Shown one piece after another: positions 15,651 to 25,426 of a stretch of DNA of 29,351 bases. The notes under the pieces were generated by a model, which was not told the DNA's origin, made no database searches, and worked only from the letters and a program-made list of their open reading frames with translations. The translations under genes and the position numbers were made by a program. Source of the DNA: an uncultured Lachnospiraceae bacterium (lineage in GTDB: Bacteria > Bacillota > Clostridia > Lachnospirales > Lachnospiraceae); assembly GCA_934394615.1 (NCBI GenBank), contig CAKRRJ010000027.1, forward strand, positions 1 to 29,351. Direction: 5' to 3'. Positions within the stretch are counted from its first letter, which is position 1. Each line of letters begins with the position of its first letter.

Positions 15651-17771
15651 TTATGATTCAGATTCTGTGTCTGTTTCTTCCTCAGTTTCTGCTTCCGGAA
15701 CAGACTCTGGTGTCTCCTCATCCATCTGTTCCAGTTTGCTGTCAGCTTCTGGTTCCTGCGCTTCCGCAGGTGTGCCTGCCACCTCTGCTGCCTCGACAGA
15801 ATCTGCAGTTTCTGTATGATCCTGCTGCCGCACTTCTGCTGCCTCCGGAGCCTGAGCTTCTGCATCTGCAGCTGGCTTCATACCCTCTGTGTTTCCGCTG
15901 TGGTCTGTCTCCTCCGGCTCCGGAATGCCCTTGCACTTTCGGAAGATCTGCATGAACTCCTTGCCGGTAATGGTCTCTTTCTCAATGAGGAATGCCGCGA
16001 TCTGGTCAAGCACATCACGGTTTTCCAGAAGCAGGCGCTTCGCCTCCTCATAGGAATCCTTCAGGATGCGCATAACTTCGTCATCCACCGCAGCAGCCGT
16101 TGCCTCACCGCAGTCCATAACGGTGCGTCCGGACAGATACTGATCCTGGCGCGTTGCAAGGCCCATAAGACCGAACTTATCGGACATGCCGTACTGAGTC
16201 ACCATGGCACGGGCAATGCTGGTCGCCTTCTCGATATCATTTGCGGCACCGGTCGTCACAGAATTGAAGACGATCTCCTCTGCCGCGCGTCCAGCCAGGA
16301 ACACCACGATCTGTGCTTCCAGCTCTTTCTTGCTGTTTAAGTACTTCTCTTCCTCCGGCACATTCAGCACATAGCCAAGCGCGCCCATGGTTCTCGGCAC
16401 AATGGTGATCTTCTGTACCGGCTCCGCGTCTTTCTGGAGCGCGCTCACCAGCGCATGGCCTACCTCATGATAAGAAACAATGCTGCGCTCCTCTTTGCTG
16501 AGAACGCGGTCTTTTTTCTCTTTTCCGACTAACACGACCTCAACAGCCTCGAACAGGTCTTTCTGACAGACAGCGTTGCGGCCATTCTTGACTGCCAGGA
16601 TCGCTGCCTCGTTGATCATGTTCGCGAGATCAGAACCTACCGCTCCGGCAGTCGCAAGCGCGATGGCATGCAGGTCTACCGTCTCATCCAGGGCCACATT
16701 CTTTGCGTGTACTTTTAAGATCTCCACGCGGCCTTTTAAATCCGGACGGTCCACAATGACACGGCGGTCAAAACGGCCCGGACGCAGAAGCGCCGGATCG
16801 AGGACTTCCGGACGGTTCGTTGCCGCCAGAATGAGAAGACCCTTGGAGGTATCCATACCATCCATCTCTGAGAGGAGCTGGTTTAAGGTCTGCTGCTGCT
16901 CGGATTCCCCGCCGCCGCTCGCGCCGCTGCGGCTCCGTCCGATGGAATCGATCTCATCGATAAAGATGATGCACGGAGAGTTCTGCTGCGCCTGTTTGAA
17001 GAGGCTGCGCACGCGGGACGCGCCGACGCCGACATACATTTCCATAAAATCAGAACCGGACAGGAAGAAAAACGGAACTTCCGCCTCGCCCGCAACCGCT
17101 TTTGCAAGCAGGGTCTTACCGGTTCCAGGAGGGCCGACAAGCAGGGCACCCTTCGGCAGCTTCGCGCCGATATGGGTATATTTTCCAGGGTTGTGCAAAA
17201 AGTCCACAAGCTCTACCAGGGACTCCTTCGCCTCGTCCTCACCGGCTACATCCGCGAACGTTACACCGGTCTCTTTCTGCATGTACATTTTGGCAGTGCT
17301 CTTGCCGACACCGCCCATGCGCTTCATCATAAAATTCATCATGACAACAATGAGGATGAACGGGAGCACAAAGCTCACCAGGGATTCGATCATGGCCATG
17401 CTGTCCTGACGCTCCCTGCGGATCTCCACGCCGCCCTCAAGCAGGCGGTCCGTGAGTTTGTAATCGCGCTCCATCGGAACGGTATAAGTTTTTAAAATCG
17501 GGTTAAACTCTTTGGAGTCTTCCTTATACTGAATATCGATCTGGGTATTTTTGATCGTAACGGCCTCAACGTCACCGTTTTCCACCTGGGCAACAAATTC
17601 GTCGTAGGTGATTTCTTTCTGGCTGCGGTCAGCCATATAGCTTCTCATGAATCCCGCGATCGCAAAGGTAATGAAGGCCGCGATCAGGACAATGAGGAGC
17701 TGGTTTTTCGGGAATTTTCCATTGTTCCCGTTTTCGCCGTTCGGCGACGGGTTGTTCTGCTGATTATCCAT
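15651..17771 (-). CDS. ftsH: FtsH: ATP-dependent zinc metalloprotease
   Basis: A 706-residue membrane-bound AAA+ protease that degrades misfolded membrane and selected soluble proteins. Two N-terminal membrane segments (about 25-42 and 129-149) bracket an outside domain. Walker A GPPGTGKT is at 213-220, Walker B IIFIDE at 268-273, the second region of homology around 318-336, the zinc site HEVGH at 435-439 (most FtsH have HEAGH), and the third metal ligand Asp512 in GAANDIEKAT. Residues 619-706 form an acidic, Glu/Ala/Thr/Pro-rich tail without regular structure. The frame is open further upstream, but ATG 17771 is preceded by the promoter at 17809-17837 and by GGAG, 12 bases away, so the longer starts lie at or before the transcript start. 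Confidence 0.96.
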   Translation of the reverse strand: MDNQQNNPSPNGENGNNGKFPKNQLLIVLIAAFITFAIAGFMRSYMADRSQKEITYDEFVAQVENGDVEAVTIKNTQIDIQYKEDSKEFNPILKTYTVPMERDYKLTDRLLEGGVEIRRERQDSMAMIESLVSFVLPFILIVVMMNFMMKRMGGVGKSTAKMYMQKETGVTFADVAGEDEAKESLVELVDFLHNPGKYTHIGAKLPKGALLVGPPGTGKTLLAKAVAGEAEVPFFFLSGSDFMEMYVGVGASRVRSLFKQAQQNSPCIIFIDEIDSIGRSRSGASGGGESEQQQTLNQLLSEMDGMDTSKGLLILAATNRPEVLDPALLRPGRFDRRVIVDRPDLKGRVEILKVHAKNVALDETVDLHAIALATAGAVGSDLANMINEAAILAVKNGRNAVCQKDLFEAVEVVLVGKEKKDRVLSKEERSIVSYHEVGHALVSALQKDAEPVQKITIVPRTMGALGYVLNVPEEEKYLNSKKELEAQIVVFLAGRAAEEIVFNSVTTGAANDIEKATSIARAMVTQYGMSDKFGLMGLATRQDQYLSGRTVMDCGEATAAAVDDEVMRILKDSYEEAKRLLLENRDVLDQIAAFLIEKETITGKEFMQIFRKCKGIPEPEETDHSGNTEGMKPAADAEAQAPEAAEVRQQDHTETADSVEAAEVAGTPAEAQEPEADSKLEQMDEETPESVPEAETEEETDTESES

Positions 17772-17808
17772 AAAAGGTCTTGTCTCCTGTTTTTTGCATT
17801 TACGAACC

Positions 17809-17837
17809 ATTATAAAGGCAGTTTTCCTAGAAATCAA
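17809..17837 (-). promoter_or_regulatory. ftsH promoter
   Basis: Minus strand: TTGATT (17832-17837), 17-base spacer, TATAAT (17809-17814). The predicted transcript start near 17802 lies about 30 bases before the chosen ATG. Confidence 0.7.
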
Positions 17838-17877
17838 GGCAACTCCACTTAAAAAAATAAAGTTTTGAAAAAACATC

Positions 17878-17906
17878 TGGATTTTGGAATAACACCGCTG
17901 TATAAT
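17878..17906 (+). promoter_or_regulatory. Possible pyrG promoter
   Basis: A perfect TATAAT (17901-17906) on the plus strand with a poor -35 candidate TGGATT (17878-17883) at 17 bases. If used, the pyrG leader would be about 170 bases and would contain the three hairpins at 17922-18037. The predicted 5' end does not begin with the GGGC needed for the Bacillus-type CTP attenuation of pyrG. Confidence 0.45.
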
Positions 17907-17921
17907 GGTTCCGTTATTTTT

Positions 17922-17992
17922 TCGTTACAGTTCATGCGTTGCACGAACTGCAACGATTTTGCCGATGCTTCGCATTCCAAATCGGCAAAATC
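17922..17992 (+). repeat. Two adjoining hairpins in the pyrG leader, copy 1 of a dispersed palindromic repeat
   Basis: Hairpin 1: 17922-17937 pairs with 17941-17956 (16 positions, two mismatches, GTT loop). Hairpin 2: GATTTTGCCGAT (17955-17966) pairs perfectly with ATCGGCAAAATC (17981-17992). The first hairpin plus the following ATTTTGCCG recurs at 25427-25473 with scattered differences, so this looks like a mobile or REP-like repeat family. No T-tract follows. Confidence 0.6.
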
Positions 17993-18015
17993 TGCTGCCA
18001 CCACTGTATCGTACG

Positions 18016-18037
18016 GCATTTTCAGTTCAGAAAATGC
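18016..18037 (+). repeat. Third perfect hairpin in the pyrG leader
   Basis: GCATTTTC (18016-18023), a six-base loop, and GAAAATGC (18030-18037). It is not followed by a T run, and lies about 35 bases before the pyrG ribosome binding site. Role unknown. Confidence 0.5.
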
Positions 18038-18084
18038 CTACCCAATTACTCACCCCACATTACACAACACAAGGAGGTTTTACC

Positions 18085-19698
<1,614 letters not shown>

Positions 19699-19711
19699 TT
19701 CCGATATGCTT

Positions 19712-19747
19712 TGCCGCAGGACCTTTTCGAAATCCTGCGGCATTTTT
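19712..19747 (+). terminator. pyrG rho-independent terminator
   Basis: TGCCGCAGGA (19712-19721) pairs perfectly with TCCTGCGGCA (19733-19742), followed by TTTTT (19743-19747) and further T-rich sequence. Confidence 0.9.
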
Positions 19748-19781
19748 ATCTTACATTTTTCTGAATAATAAATGAAACTAC

Positions 19782-19810
19782 TTGAATCCCTGTTTTTACA
19801 AGGTTATACT
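19782..19810 (+). promoter_or_regulatory. Promoter of the cell-wall-binding protein gene
   Basis: TTGAAT (19782-19787), 17-base spacer, TATACT (19805-19810). The transcript should start near 19817, which leaves a leader of about 45 bases and excludes an upstream out-of-frame ATG at 19815 from the message. Confidence 0.75.
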
Positions 19811-19863
19811 TGCTATGAAAAAGCAAAATCAGACACAGGAACAAAAGAAAGGACCTTTTTATT

Positions 19864-20664
19864 ATGAAAATAAAGCGTTATCTTGCTGCAGCTGTGACTG
19901 CAGGTGTTTTAGGAACTGTTACTCTTGCTACCGGAATCACTTCCCTGGCAGCTACCGGCTGGATCCAGAACGGAAGCTCCTATGTTTACTATGATACCGA
20001 TGGCACCCTGCATAAGGGCTGGATCCAGACAAACGACGGCTACTACTACATGGATCTCTCCACCGGCGTTATGTCTGTCGGCTTAAAGAAGATCAACGAT
20101 AAGTTATACTACTTCGGCGCAAACGGCGTTATGCAGACCGGCCTGATCCACGACACCGCATCCGACAAATATTACTACGGACAGTCCGATGGTACCCTGG
20201 TAATCGGCTGGCTGAACCTGGATGGCAGCTACTATTATATGAGCGAGGACGGTTCCCTCGGCACCGGCTGGAAGACTATCAGCGGTTCCAAATATTACTT
20301 CGATCCGGCTTCCGGAAAGTGCATGCTGAATGTTGCTATGCCGGTCGACGGAAACTGGTACCTCTTTGGCGAAGACGGCAAGATGCAGACCGGCTTCCAC
20401 AATGTAAATGGCGCAACCTACTACTTTGATCCGTCCAACGGCGTTATGGTAGCTGGTACCACCAAGACCATCAGCGGCGTAAGCTACACCTTCAACGCAG
20501 ACGGAACCTGCACCACCACCCTGTCTGGAATTCCGTCCCACACAACCGGCTCTGATGACAATAACGCACAGCAGAACGGCCAGTCCACCACGCAGGACAC
20601 CCCGGCTTCTGAAGACGAAAACGGCGGCAAGCAGAACGTAATCGTAGTTGGCGGTTCCAACTAA
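19864..20664 (+). CDS. Secreted protein of tandem cell-wall/choline-binding-type repeats
   Basis: A 266-residue exported protein. Residues 1-30 are a signal peptide (MKIKRYL, a hydrophobic core, then SLAA before TGW). Residues 31 to about 215 are eight or nine imperfect repeats of about 20 residues of the form GW-x(5-8)-YY-x(4-6)-G, as in the choline/glucan-binding repeat family (for example GWLNLDGSYYYMSEDGSLGT). The last 45 residues are Ser/Thr/Gln/Asp-rich and probably disordered. There is no recognisable catalytic domain, so it may be a surface adhesin, a wall-binding scaffold or a small structural protein. The start has AAAGGA 10 bases upstream. It is a single-gene unit with its own promoter and strong terminator. 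Confidence 0.88.
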   Translation: MKIKRYLAAAVTAGVLGTVTLATGITSLAATGWIQNGSSYVYYDTDGTLHKGWIQTNDGYYYMDLSTGVMSVGLKKINDKLYYFGANGVMQTGLIHDTASDKYYYGQSDGTLVIGWLNLDGSYYYMSEDGSLGTGWKTISGSKYYFDPASGKCMLNVAMPVDGNWYLFGEDGKMQTGFHNVNGATYYFDPSNGVMVAGTTKTISGVSYTFNADGTCTTTLSGIPSHTTGSDDNNAQQNGQSTTQDTPASEDENGGKQNVIVVGGSN

Positions 20665-20684
20665 TACATAACTATTCCAGTTAG

Positions 20685-20746
20685 AAAGAGACTGCTGCAA
20701 AATTGGATCCAGATCATATCTGGTCCAGCTTTGCAGCAGTCTCTTT
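20685..20746. terminator. Very strong bidirectional terminator
   Basis: AAAGAGACTGCTGCAAA (20685-20701) pairs perfectly with TTTGCAGCAGTCTCTTT (20730-20746), 17 base pairs, with a second inner stem (GGA-CCAGAT / ATCTGG-TCC) in the loop. It ends the cell-wall-binding protein transcript; the A/T ends would work in both directions. Confidence 0.88.
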
Positions 20747-20816
20747 GTTTCATAGGCAATCATGTATGAATCCCTCTTCTTCCGCGCATACTGTCCCTAA
20801 AGGAGGTATCACGCCC

Positions 20817-21083
20817 ATGAAGAACGATTTTATCCTGCAAAACCTGGAAACCGTGCGGGAACGGCAAAAAGCAGGCGGCGCGTCCGCTGATTCTGAAAAA
20901 ACAGCAGACACACCGCCTGACAAGCAGGATCCCTACGGGACAGATGACCCGAACACGCTGGATGTCCGCGCCGCCTCTGTTACAGACTGCACCGGTCTCA
21001 TTCCAGCCGGTACCGACTCCACGGAAGCACTGGAATCCTATGCAGAAGTCTACCATTACCCCGCAGACATTTTCCATGACTGA
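20817..21083 (+). CDS. Hypothetical 88-residue hydrophilic protein
   Basis: Begins MKNDFILQNLETVRERQKAG and ends AEVYHYPADIFHD; rich in Asp, Thr, Ala and Pro, with no membrane segment, signal peptide or Cys cluster (one Cys). I do not recognise the family. It is very likely translated because a perfect AAGGAGG lies 10 bases before the ATG; the frame is open further upstream but that part overlaps the terminator at 20685-20746. It ends 6 bases before the stop of the convergent DUF5662 gene. No promoter was identified with confidence between the terminator and the start. Confidence 0.65.
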   Translation: MKNDFILQNLETVRERQKAGGASADSEKTADTPPDKQDPYGTDDPNTLDVRAASVTDCTGLIPAGTDSTEALESYAEVYHYPADIFHD

Positions 21084-21089
21084 CCCGTT

Positions 21090-21635
21090 CTAGTAATTTC
21101 CTTTTTTTAAAAGTTTGCGCAGATAAGCGAATGTCGTCTTCTCCCCGCGCAGTTTTAACATCATAAGGATCTTTTCCAGCTCCGCCCTTGTCTCCGGGTG
21201 CATGGCACTGTCCAGATAAGGGCGTTCTCTCTGATAATACTCCCATGCAGATGCATCGGTGTAATCTTTTCCGCGGTATACCTTGCATGCCGCAATCCGG
21301 TCCATGACCATTTCCACCAGATAATTGACCGGCATCTTTGCTCCCGCAATCCCCTGGCTTGTCTTGGAAAAATCGATCCAGTATTCAAAATGATGCTTGT
21401 TCCGGCCCTTGTGGTGAAGCCAGGCCGAAGAATAACCTTTCTCATCGCGCTCCGCCGCGTTGGGACTCCGGTCGCCCTGGTAGTAATGAACGCCTGTCAG
21501 AAATTCTGCCGGACTGTATTTGGAAAGATCGTGAAGCAATCCCTGTTTGAAAAGTCCTACGCGGAAGCAGTTCTGCATCACCAGCAGCTTGTGCTGTGTG
21601 ATCGTAAGAAAATGATGCCACGCTTTGTGCTTCAT
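21090..21635 (-). CDS. DUF5662 family protein (His-rich, HD-like)
   Basis: A 181-residue soluble protein with HDLSK at residues 35-39 and HHKGRNKHHFEYW at 74-86, the pattern of the DUF5662 family; the spaced His and Asp residues suggest metal binding and a possible hydrolase of the HD type, which is an inference. The start was placed at ATG 21635, which has AGGAGG 9 bases upstream; a TTG three codons earlier lies against that site and is unlikely. It follows hslO by 31 bases on the same strand and may be its last operon member. Confidence 0.8.
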   Translation of the reverse strand: MKHKAWHHFLTITQHKLLVMQNCFRVGLFKQGLLHDLSKYSPAEFLTGVHYYQGDRSPNAAERDEKGYSSAWLHHKGRNKHHFEYWIDFSKTSQGIAGAKMPVNYLVEMVMDRIAACKVYRGKDYTDASAWEYYQRERPYLDSAMHPETRAELEKILMMLKLRGEKTTFAYLRKLLKKGNY

Positions 21636-21666
21636 CCGTCTCAACCTCCTAAATCTGTTTGTAATC

Positions 21667-22548
21667 TCAGCGGACTGCCTTCTCCAGCAGTTCCTTCAGC
21701 TCTTCTACCGTTACCGGATAATGCTTATTGCAGAAATGGCAGTTCATCTCAATGGTCTTGCCCTCGTCGATCATCTCCTGCAGCTCTTTTCTGCCGATGC
21801 TGATGAGCGCCTTTTCGATGCGCTCTCTGGAGCAGTTGCATGCGAACTGAGTCGGAAGTTTATCGAGAATCTCCAGGCCGAAATCGCCCAGAATGTGCTC
21901 CAGGATCATCTCCGGAGTGTTTCCTGCGTCGAGCAGGGAAGTAATGGAGGTAATCTCTTTTAAGCGGTTCTCCAGGGTGGAGATGACTTCCTCGGAAGCG
22001 CCCGGAAGCAGCTGTAAGATAAAGCCGCCTGCCTGGCGGACGGTGTTGTCCTTGTTCATCAGCACACCGAGTGCCACGCTGGACGGGGTCTGTTCAGATG
22101 TCGCGAAGTAGTAGGTCAGGTCTTCCGCGATCTCGCTGGTCACCAGAATGGTCTGGCCGACATACGGCTCTTTTAAGCCGATGTCCTTAATGACACTCAG
22201 AACACCGATTCCAAGCGCGCCGCCTACATCCAGCTTTCCTTTCTCGTTCGGCGGAAGCATAACCTCCGGATTGTATACATAACCTTTGACATCGCCTTTG
22301 GAATCGGCTGTTACGGTCAGGCCTCCGATCGGTCCGTCGCCCTCGATCTTAATGGTGAGAATATCGTCCGCGCCCTTCATCATGACGCCCATCATGGCGC
22401 CAGCTGTTAAAAGGCGGCCCAGCGCTGCCGTGGCTACCGGGCTGGTGTTATGCGCCTGACGCGCAAACTCCGTCAATGCTCTTGTCGTTGCGGCAAAAGC
22501 ACGGATCTGCCCCTCTGCCGCAGTTGCTCTGATAATATAGTCTGACAT
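21667..22548 (-). CDS. hslO: Hsp33 redox-regulated chaperone
   Basis: A 293-residue cytoplasmic holdase activated by oxidative unfolding. The C-terminal zinc-binding switch is intact: CxC at Cys237/239 (FACNCSRERI) and CxxC at Cys270/273 (MNCHFCNKHY), 30 residues apart as expected. The N-terminal core carries the usual LLTAGAMMG and GDGPIGG segments. The start at 22548 gives MSDYIIRATA, the family's usual beginning, and has AAGGAGG 9 bases upstream. It follows the methyltransferase gene by 66 bases on the same strand. Confidence 0.96.
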   Translation of the reverse strand: MSDYIIRATAAEGQIRAFAATTRALTEFARQAHNTSPVATAALGRLLTAGAMMGVMMKGADDILTIKIEGDGPIGGLTVTADSKGDVKGYVYNPEVMLPPNEKGKLDVGGALGIGVLSVIKDIGLKEPYVGQTILVTSEIAEDLTYYFATSEQTPSSVALGVLMNKDNTVRQAGGFILQLLPGASEEVISTLENRLKEITSITSLLDAGNTPEMILEHILGDFGLEILDKLPTQFACNCSRERIEKALISIGRKELQEMIDEGKTIEMNCHFCNKHYPVTVEELKELLEKAVR

Positions 22549-22614
22549 ACTGTCGTTCCTCCTTTTGTTCTGTCGGTACGCAGCCATTTCCGTTTTCTGG
22601 CCGCGCGTGGTGTT

Positions 22615-23379
22615 TCAGACCGCTTCTTCCTTGCCGCACTCACGCACAACAAAATAGACGCGGTCACTGTCTGCCTTTGGTGCCTGTCTGGTAAAGGCAT
22701 CATAGACAGCTACAAGCTCCATGCCTGCCTCCCGGATGGCTGCTTTTACCTCGCCGATCTCAAATGCTCTCTGATAATGGGTCTCCTCATATTTCGCGTA
22801 ACGCCCGTCCTCCTCCCGGATGAACAGGGTCAGGTCGTACTCGTTTACCATCTCGTCCTCATCGAAGTAGTTCTCCCAGATGAAGCTGCTCTCCTCGCGG
22901 TTTTCTGCTATGGTCTGCTCTCCGAGCTGTTCCCGGTACTTGTACACGGTATTCATATCGAAGAGGAAAACGCCTTTCGGGTCGAGATAGTTGTTCGCCA
23001 GCTTTAACACCTGCACCAGGTCCTCGTATTCCATGAGATAATTCATGGAATCACAGATGCTGACAATGGCGCGCACAGTGCCGTAAAGCTCAAACTCGCG
23101 CATGTCCTGCTGCAGGTAAAGGATCTGCCGCGGCTCCTCCATCTCATGTTCCAGTGCTACCTCCAGCATTTCCTCTGAGAGATCCACACCGATCATGTCG
23201 TAGCCTTCGTCCGCCAGAAGCCTTGTGAGCTTTCCGGTACCGCAGCCAAGATCCAGGACCAGGCCGTCATCTACACCGTACTCATGCAAAAGCCCGGTCA
23301 CATAAACGCTCCAGTCTTTGTATGGGATGTTATCCATGAACAGATCGTACACGGACGCAAAACCTGTGTATGCTTCCAC
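22615..23379 (-). CDS. Class I SAM-dependent methyltransferase
   Basis: A 254-residue protein with the SAM-binding motif VLDLGCGTG (residues 41-49), an acidic residue ending the second strand (IGVDLSEEML) and a later FLFDMNT segment. The N-terminus EAYTGFASVYDLFMDNIPY is typical of the YqeM-like methyltransferases of Firmicutes. Substrate unknown. The gene starts with GTG at 23379, with AGGAGG 8 bases upstream and no better ATG nearby. It heads a likely unit with hslO and the DUF5662 gene. Confidence 0.88.
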   Translation of the reverse strand: MEAYTGFASVYDLFMDNIPYKDWSVYVTGLLHEYGVDDGLVLDLGCGTGKLTRLLADEGYDMIGVDLSEEMLEVALEHEMEEPRQILYLQQDMREFELYGTVRAIVSICDSMNYLMEYEDLVQVLKLANNYLDPKGVFLFDMNTVYKYREQLGEQTIAENREESSFIWENYFDEDEMVNEYDLTLFIREEDGRYAKYEETHYQRAFEIGEVKAAIREAGMELVAVYDAFTRQAPKADSDRVYFVVRECGKEEAV

Positions 23380-23412
23380 GTTCTAAGCCTCCTATGTGAA
23401 ATATTCTTACAG

Positions 23413-23450
23413 GAAAGAAAAGCAGGAACGTCCAAAAGACACTCCTGCTT
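23413..23450 (-). terminator. Terminator of the SEC-C gene
   Basis: On the minus strand AAGCAGGA pairs with TCCTGCTT (23443-23450 and 23420-23427), with a short inner GTC/GAC pairing, followed by TTTCTTTCC. It separates the SEC-C gene from the methyltransferase gene. Confidence 0.75.
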
Positions 23451-23466
23451 ACCGTTCATCGTTTCC

Positions 23467-23979
23467 TTATGCGTTCTTACCGCAGCATTTTTTGTACTTC
23501 TTGCCGCTTCCACACGGACACGGATCGTTCGGGAAAATTTTCTTTGCCTTACGGATGGTTCCGGAAGCTTTCTGCTGCTTGTACAGTTCTTTTTTCTTCT
23601 CCTCGCTTAAGATGGCATCCCACTGCGGAAGAGTGTACAGCCACTCTGCCTTTGCCTCTACCATGTTGTAGTACAGCTTCTCCGGATCGATCTCGATCTT
23701 AACCTGGGTATTCTCGTCCATGGTCTCGATCGGGTTCTCGTAACCCTTTAAGCTCTCGTTGATGCCGTCCAGGAAACCGGTCATGATCAGAACCTCGGTC
23801 TGATACTTGTCAGCCAGTTCTTTTACGGTTCCGGTGATTACTTCTGCCGGGTTGCTTAAGATCTGCTCGTAGATGCCTTTCTCGATGGTGAAATAACCGG
23901 TCCACAGCTGCTCTCTCTGTTTATCATCCAGACCATTGCCGTAGGCAAGGTTTCTCCAGTTTTCTAATAAGGTTGCCAT
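23467..23979 (-). CDS. SEC-C metal-binding domain protein
   Basis: A 170-residue cytoplasmic protein. It ends in a SEC-C zinc-binding motif [15 protein letters not shown] (Cys154, Cys156, Cys165, Cys166), as at the SecA C-terminus. The preceding 140 residues are Glu/Lys-rich and mostly helical in appearance ([17 protein letters not shown] at the start); I do not recognise a catalytic domain. ATG 23979 follows AGGAAGG by about 10 bases. It has its own promoter (24046-24074) and terminator, so it is a single-gene unit. Confidence 0.85.
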   Translation of the reverse strand: MATLLENWRNLAYGNGLDDKQREQLWTGYFTIEKGIYEQILSNPAEVITGTVKELADKYQTEVLIMTGFLDGINESLKGYENPIETMDENTQVKIEIDPEKLYYNMVEAKAEWLYTLPQWDAILSEEKKKELYKQQKASGTIRKAKKIFPNDPCPCGSGKKYKKCCGKNA

Positions 23980-24045
23980 ATTTGTGTATCCTTCCTTTTT
24001 CTTTAATCCTGTGCGCACGAAATATCTCCGTGCATATTCCTGATA

Positions 24046-24074
24046 AGTATATAACATTTCTCCGTATTTTGCAA
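24046..24074 (-). promoter_or_regulatory. Promoter of the SEC-C gene
   Basis: Minus strand: TTGCAA (24069-24074), 17-base spacer, TATACT (24046-24051). The leader would be about 60 bases. Confidence 0.7.
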
Positions 24075-24102
24075 ATCATTTATACTGGAAATCCAGTTTT
24101 TC

Positions 24103-25320
24103 TCAGTCTTTCCGGTATAAATACTTCGGGATGCCATGCTCCATTGGGCGTTTCGGTTCTCCCTGAATGAGCGGCAGCGCATAGTCGATGAATGCCTGTC
24201 CCACATCGCTTCCATTCCCGGTGATCCACTCCAGAGGAACTTTTTTCTCCTGATTGCAGACCTCATTCACGTCTACGAGGCTGCATTCCATCCGGTACGG
24301 TGTCTCTTCTTTGCGGACAAACGCCACCATTTTTCCGGTTTCCCCGCTCACTGCCGCGCGCACACCCTCACTTCCGGCAAGCGCCGCCTCTGTGATATCG
24401 GTCTCCGATGCCAGCATGCCGCTGCAGCGCTGGTTTACATTCAGCTCCACCGAACGCACCTTTATGCCGAAACGGTGGCGGATAAAGTTCTCAAGGACTT
24501 TGCCGCAGCCGGTCAGCATTTTATGGCCGAAGTTATCGACCATGGCCTCATCTCCGTATTCACAGATAAAGGTGCCGGACGCGTCGGAAATTCCCTCCGA
24601 TACGCACACAACCACGCTGTTTCGCTTCGCGAGCGCCGCCTTTAAGTCGTTTGCGAACTGCTCCAGCTCAAAATCTGCCTCTGGCAGGTAAATCAGCACC
24701 GGGTTATCGCCCTCAAATTTGCGCGCCAGCACACTGGCTGCTGTGAGCCATCCGGCGTGGCGTCCCATCAGCTCCACAATCGTGACTGACTTCTGCTGGT
24801 AGACGGACGCGTCGAGCGCGATCTCACGCACCGACGAAGCCACATACTTTGCCGCGCTTGCGTATCCAGGGGTATGGTCGGTCTGGATCAGGTCGTTGTC
24901 GATGGTCTTTGGAATACCGATGAACCGGATGCTGCTCCCGTGGTGCGCCGCATAGCGGGAAAGCTTGCTCACCGTATCCATGGAATCATTGCCGCCGATG
25001 TAAAAAAAATAGCCAATGTCAAGCTGGCGGAACTTTTCGAAAATAGTCTCATAAAACGCATCCGTAAGGCTCTCCGGAAGTTTGTAGCGGCAGGAGCCAA
25101 GATAGGCAGCCGGAGTCAGCTTTAAAAGCTCCAGATCTTCCTCTGAGAGCGTTTCTCCAAGATCCATATAGTGATCCTTTAACATGCCCTCAATGCCATT
25201 GATCATGCCGTATACATGACCGATTTCCGGTGTTTTCAGGGCCTCCTTTACCACACCGTAAAGGCTTGCGTTGATCACAGCGGTCGGACCGCCAGACTGT
25301 CCTACGATTAGATTTTTCAT
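24103..25320 (-). CDS. pfp: 6-phosphofructokinase, PPi-dependent type
   Basis: A 405-residue phosphofructokinase of the PPi-using subgroup. It begins MKNLIVGQSGGPTAVINASL. The phosphoryl-donor region reads GGNDS (109-113), with Asp where ATP enzymes have Gly (GGDG), and PKTIDND (137-143), with Lys where ATP enzymes have Gly; both changes are the established marks of PPi use. The first Asp of the usual GGDD is Asn here. The substrate segment MGRHAGW (185-191) is intact. ATG 25320 was preferred over one four codons earlier because it begins the conserved core; AGGA lies just upstream. A strong promoter is at 25380-25408. The reaction is reversible phosphorylation of fructose 6-phosphate in glycolysis. 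Confidence 0.9.
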   Translation of the reverse strand: MKNLIVGQSGGPTAVINASLYGVVKEALKTPEIGHVYGMINGIEGMLKDHYMDLGETLSEEDLELLKLTPAAYLGSCRYKLPESLTDAFYETIFEKFRQLDIGYFFYIGGNDSMDTVSKLSRYAAHHGSSIRFIGIPKTIDNDLIQTDHTPGYASAAKYVASSVREIALDASVYQQKSVTIVELMGRHAGWLTAASVLARKFEGDNPVLIYLPEADFELEQFANDLKAALAKRNSVVVCVSEGISDASGTFICEYGDEAMVDNFGHKMLTGCGKVLENFIRHRFGIKVRSVELNVNQRCSGMLASETDITEAALAGSEGVRAAVSGETGKMVAFVRKEETPYRMECSLVDVNEVCNQEKKVPLEWITGNGSDVGQAFIDYALPLIQGEPKRPMEHGIPKYLYRKD

Positions 25321-25379
25321 GTCTGTCCTCATTTCTGTCTGAATCTGCGACTGGTTTCTTGTGTTTCACATTTCTCCCT

Positions 25380-25408
25380 ATTATACGGATATTCCCCGCT
25401 GATTGCAA
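25380..25408 (-). promoter_or_regulatory. pfp promoter
   Basis: Minus strand: TTGCAA (25403-25408), 17-base spacer, perfect TATAAT (25380-25385). The same -35 sequence is used at the SEC-C gene downstream. Confidence 0.75.
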
Positions 25409-25426
25409 CCTCCGTCTTGTGTTTTT

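Noticed and set aside
17772..17876. Longer N-terminus for FtsH
   Set aside because: The extra codons lie at or upstream of the TTGATT-17-TATAAT promoter and have no ribosome binding site.
17911..18084. Bacillus-type CTP-sensing attenuator of pyrG
   Set aside because: The predicted transcript does not begin with GGGC and none of the hairpins has a T-tract.
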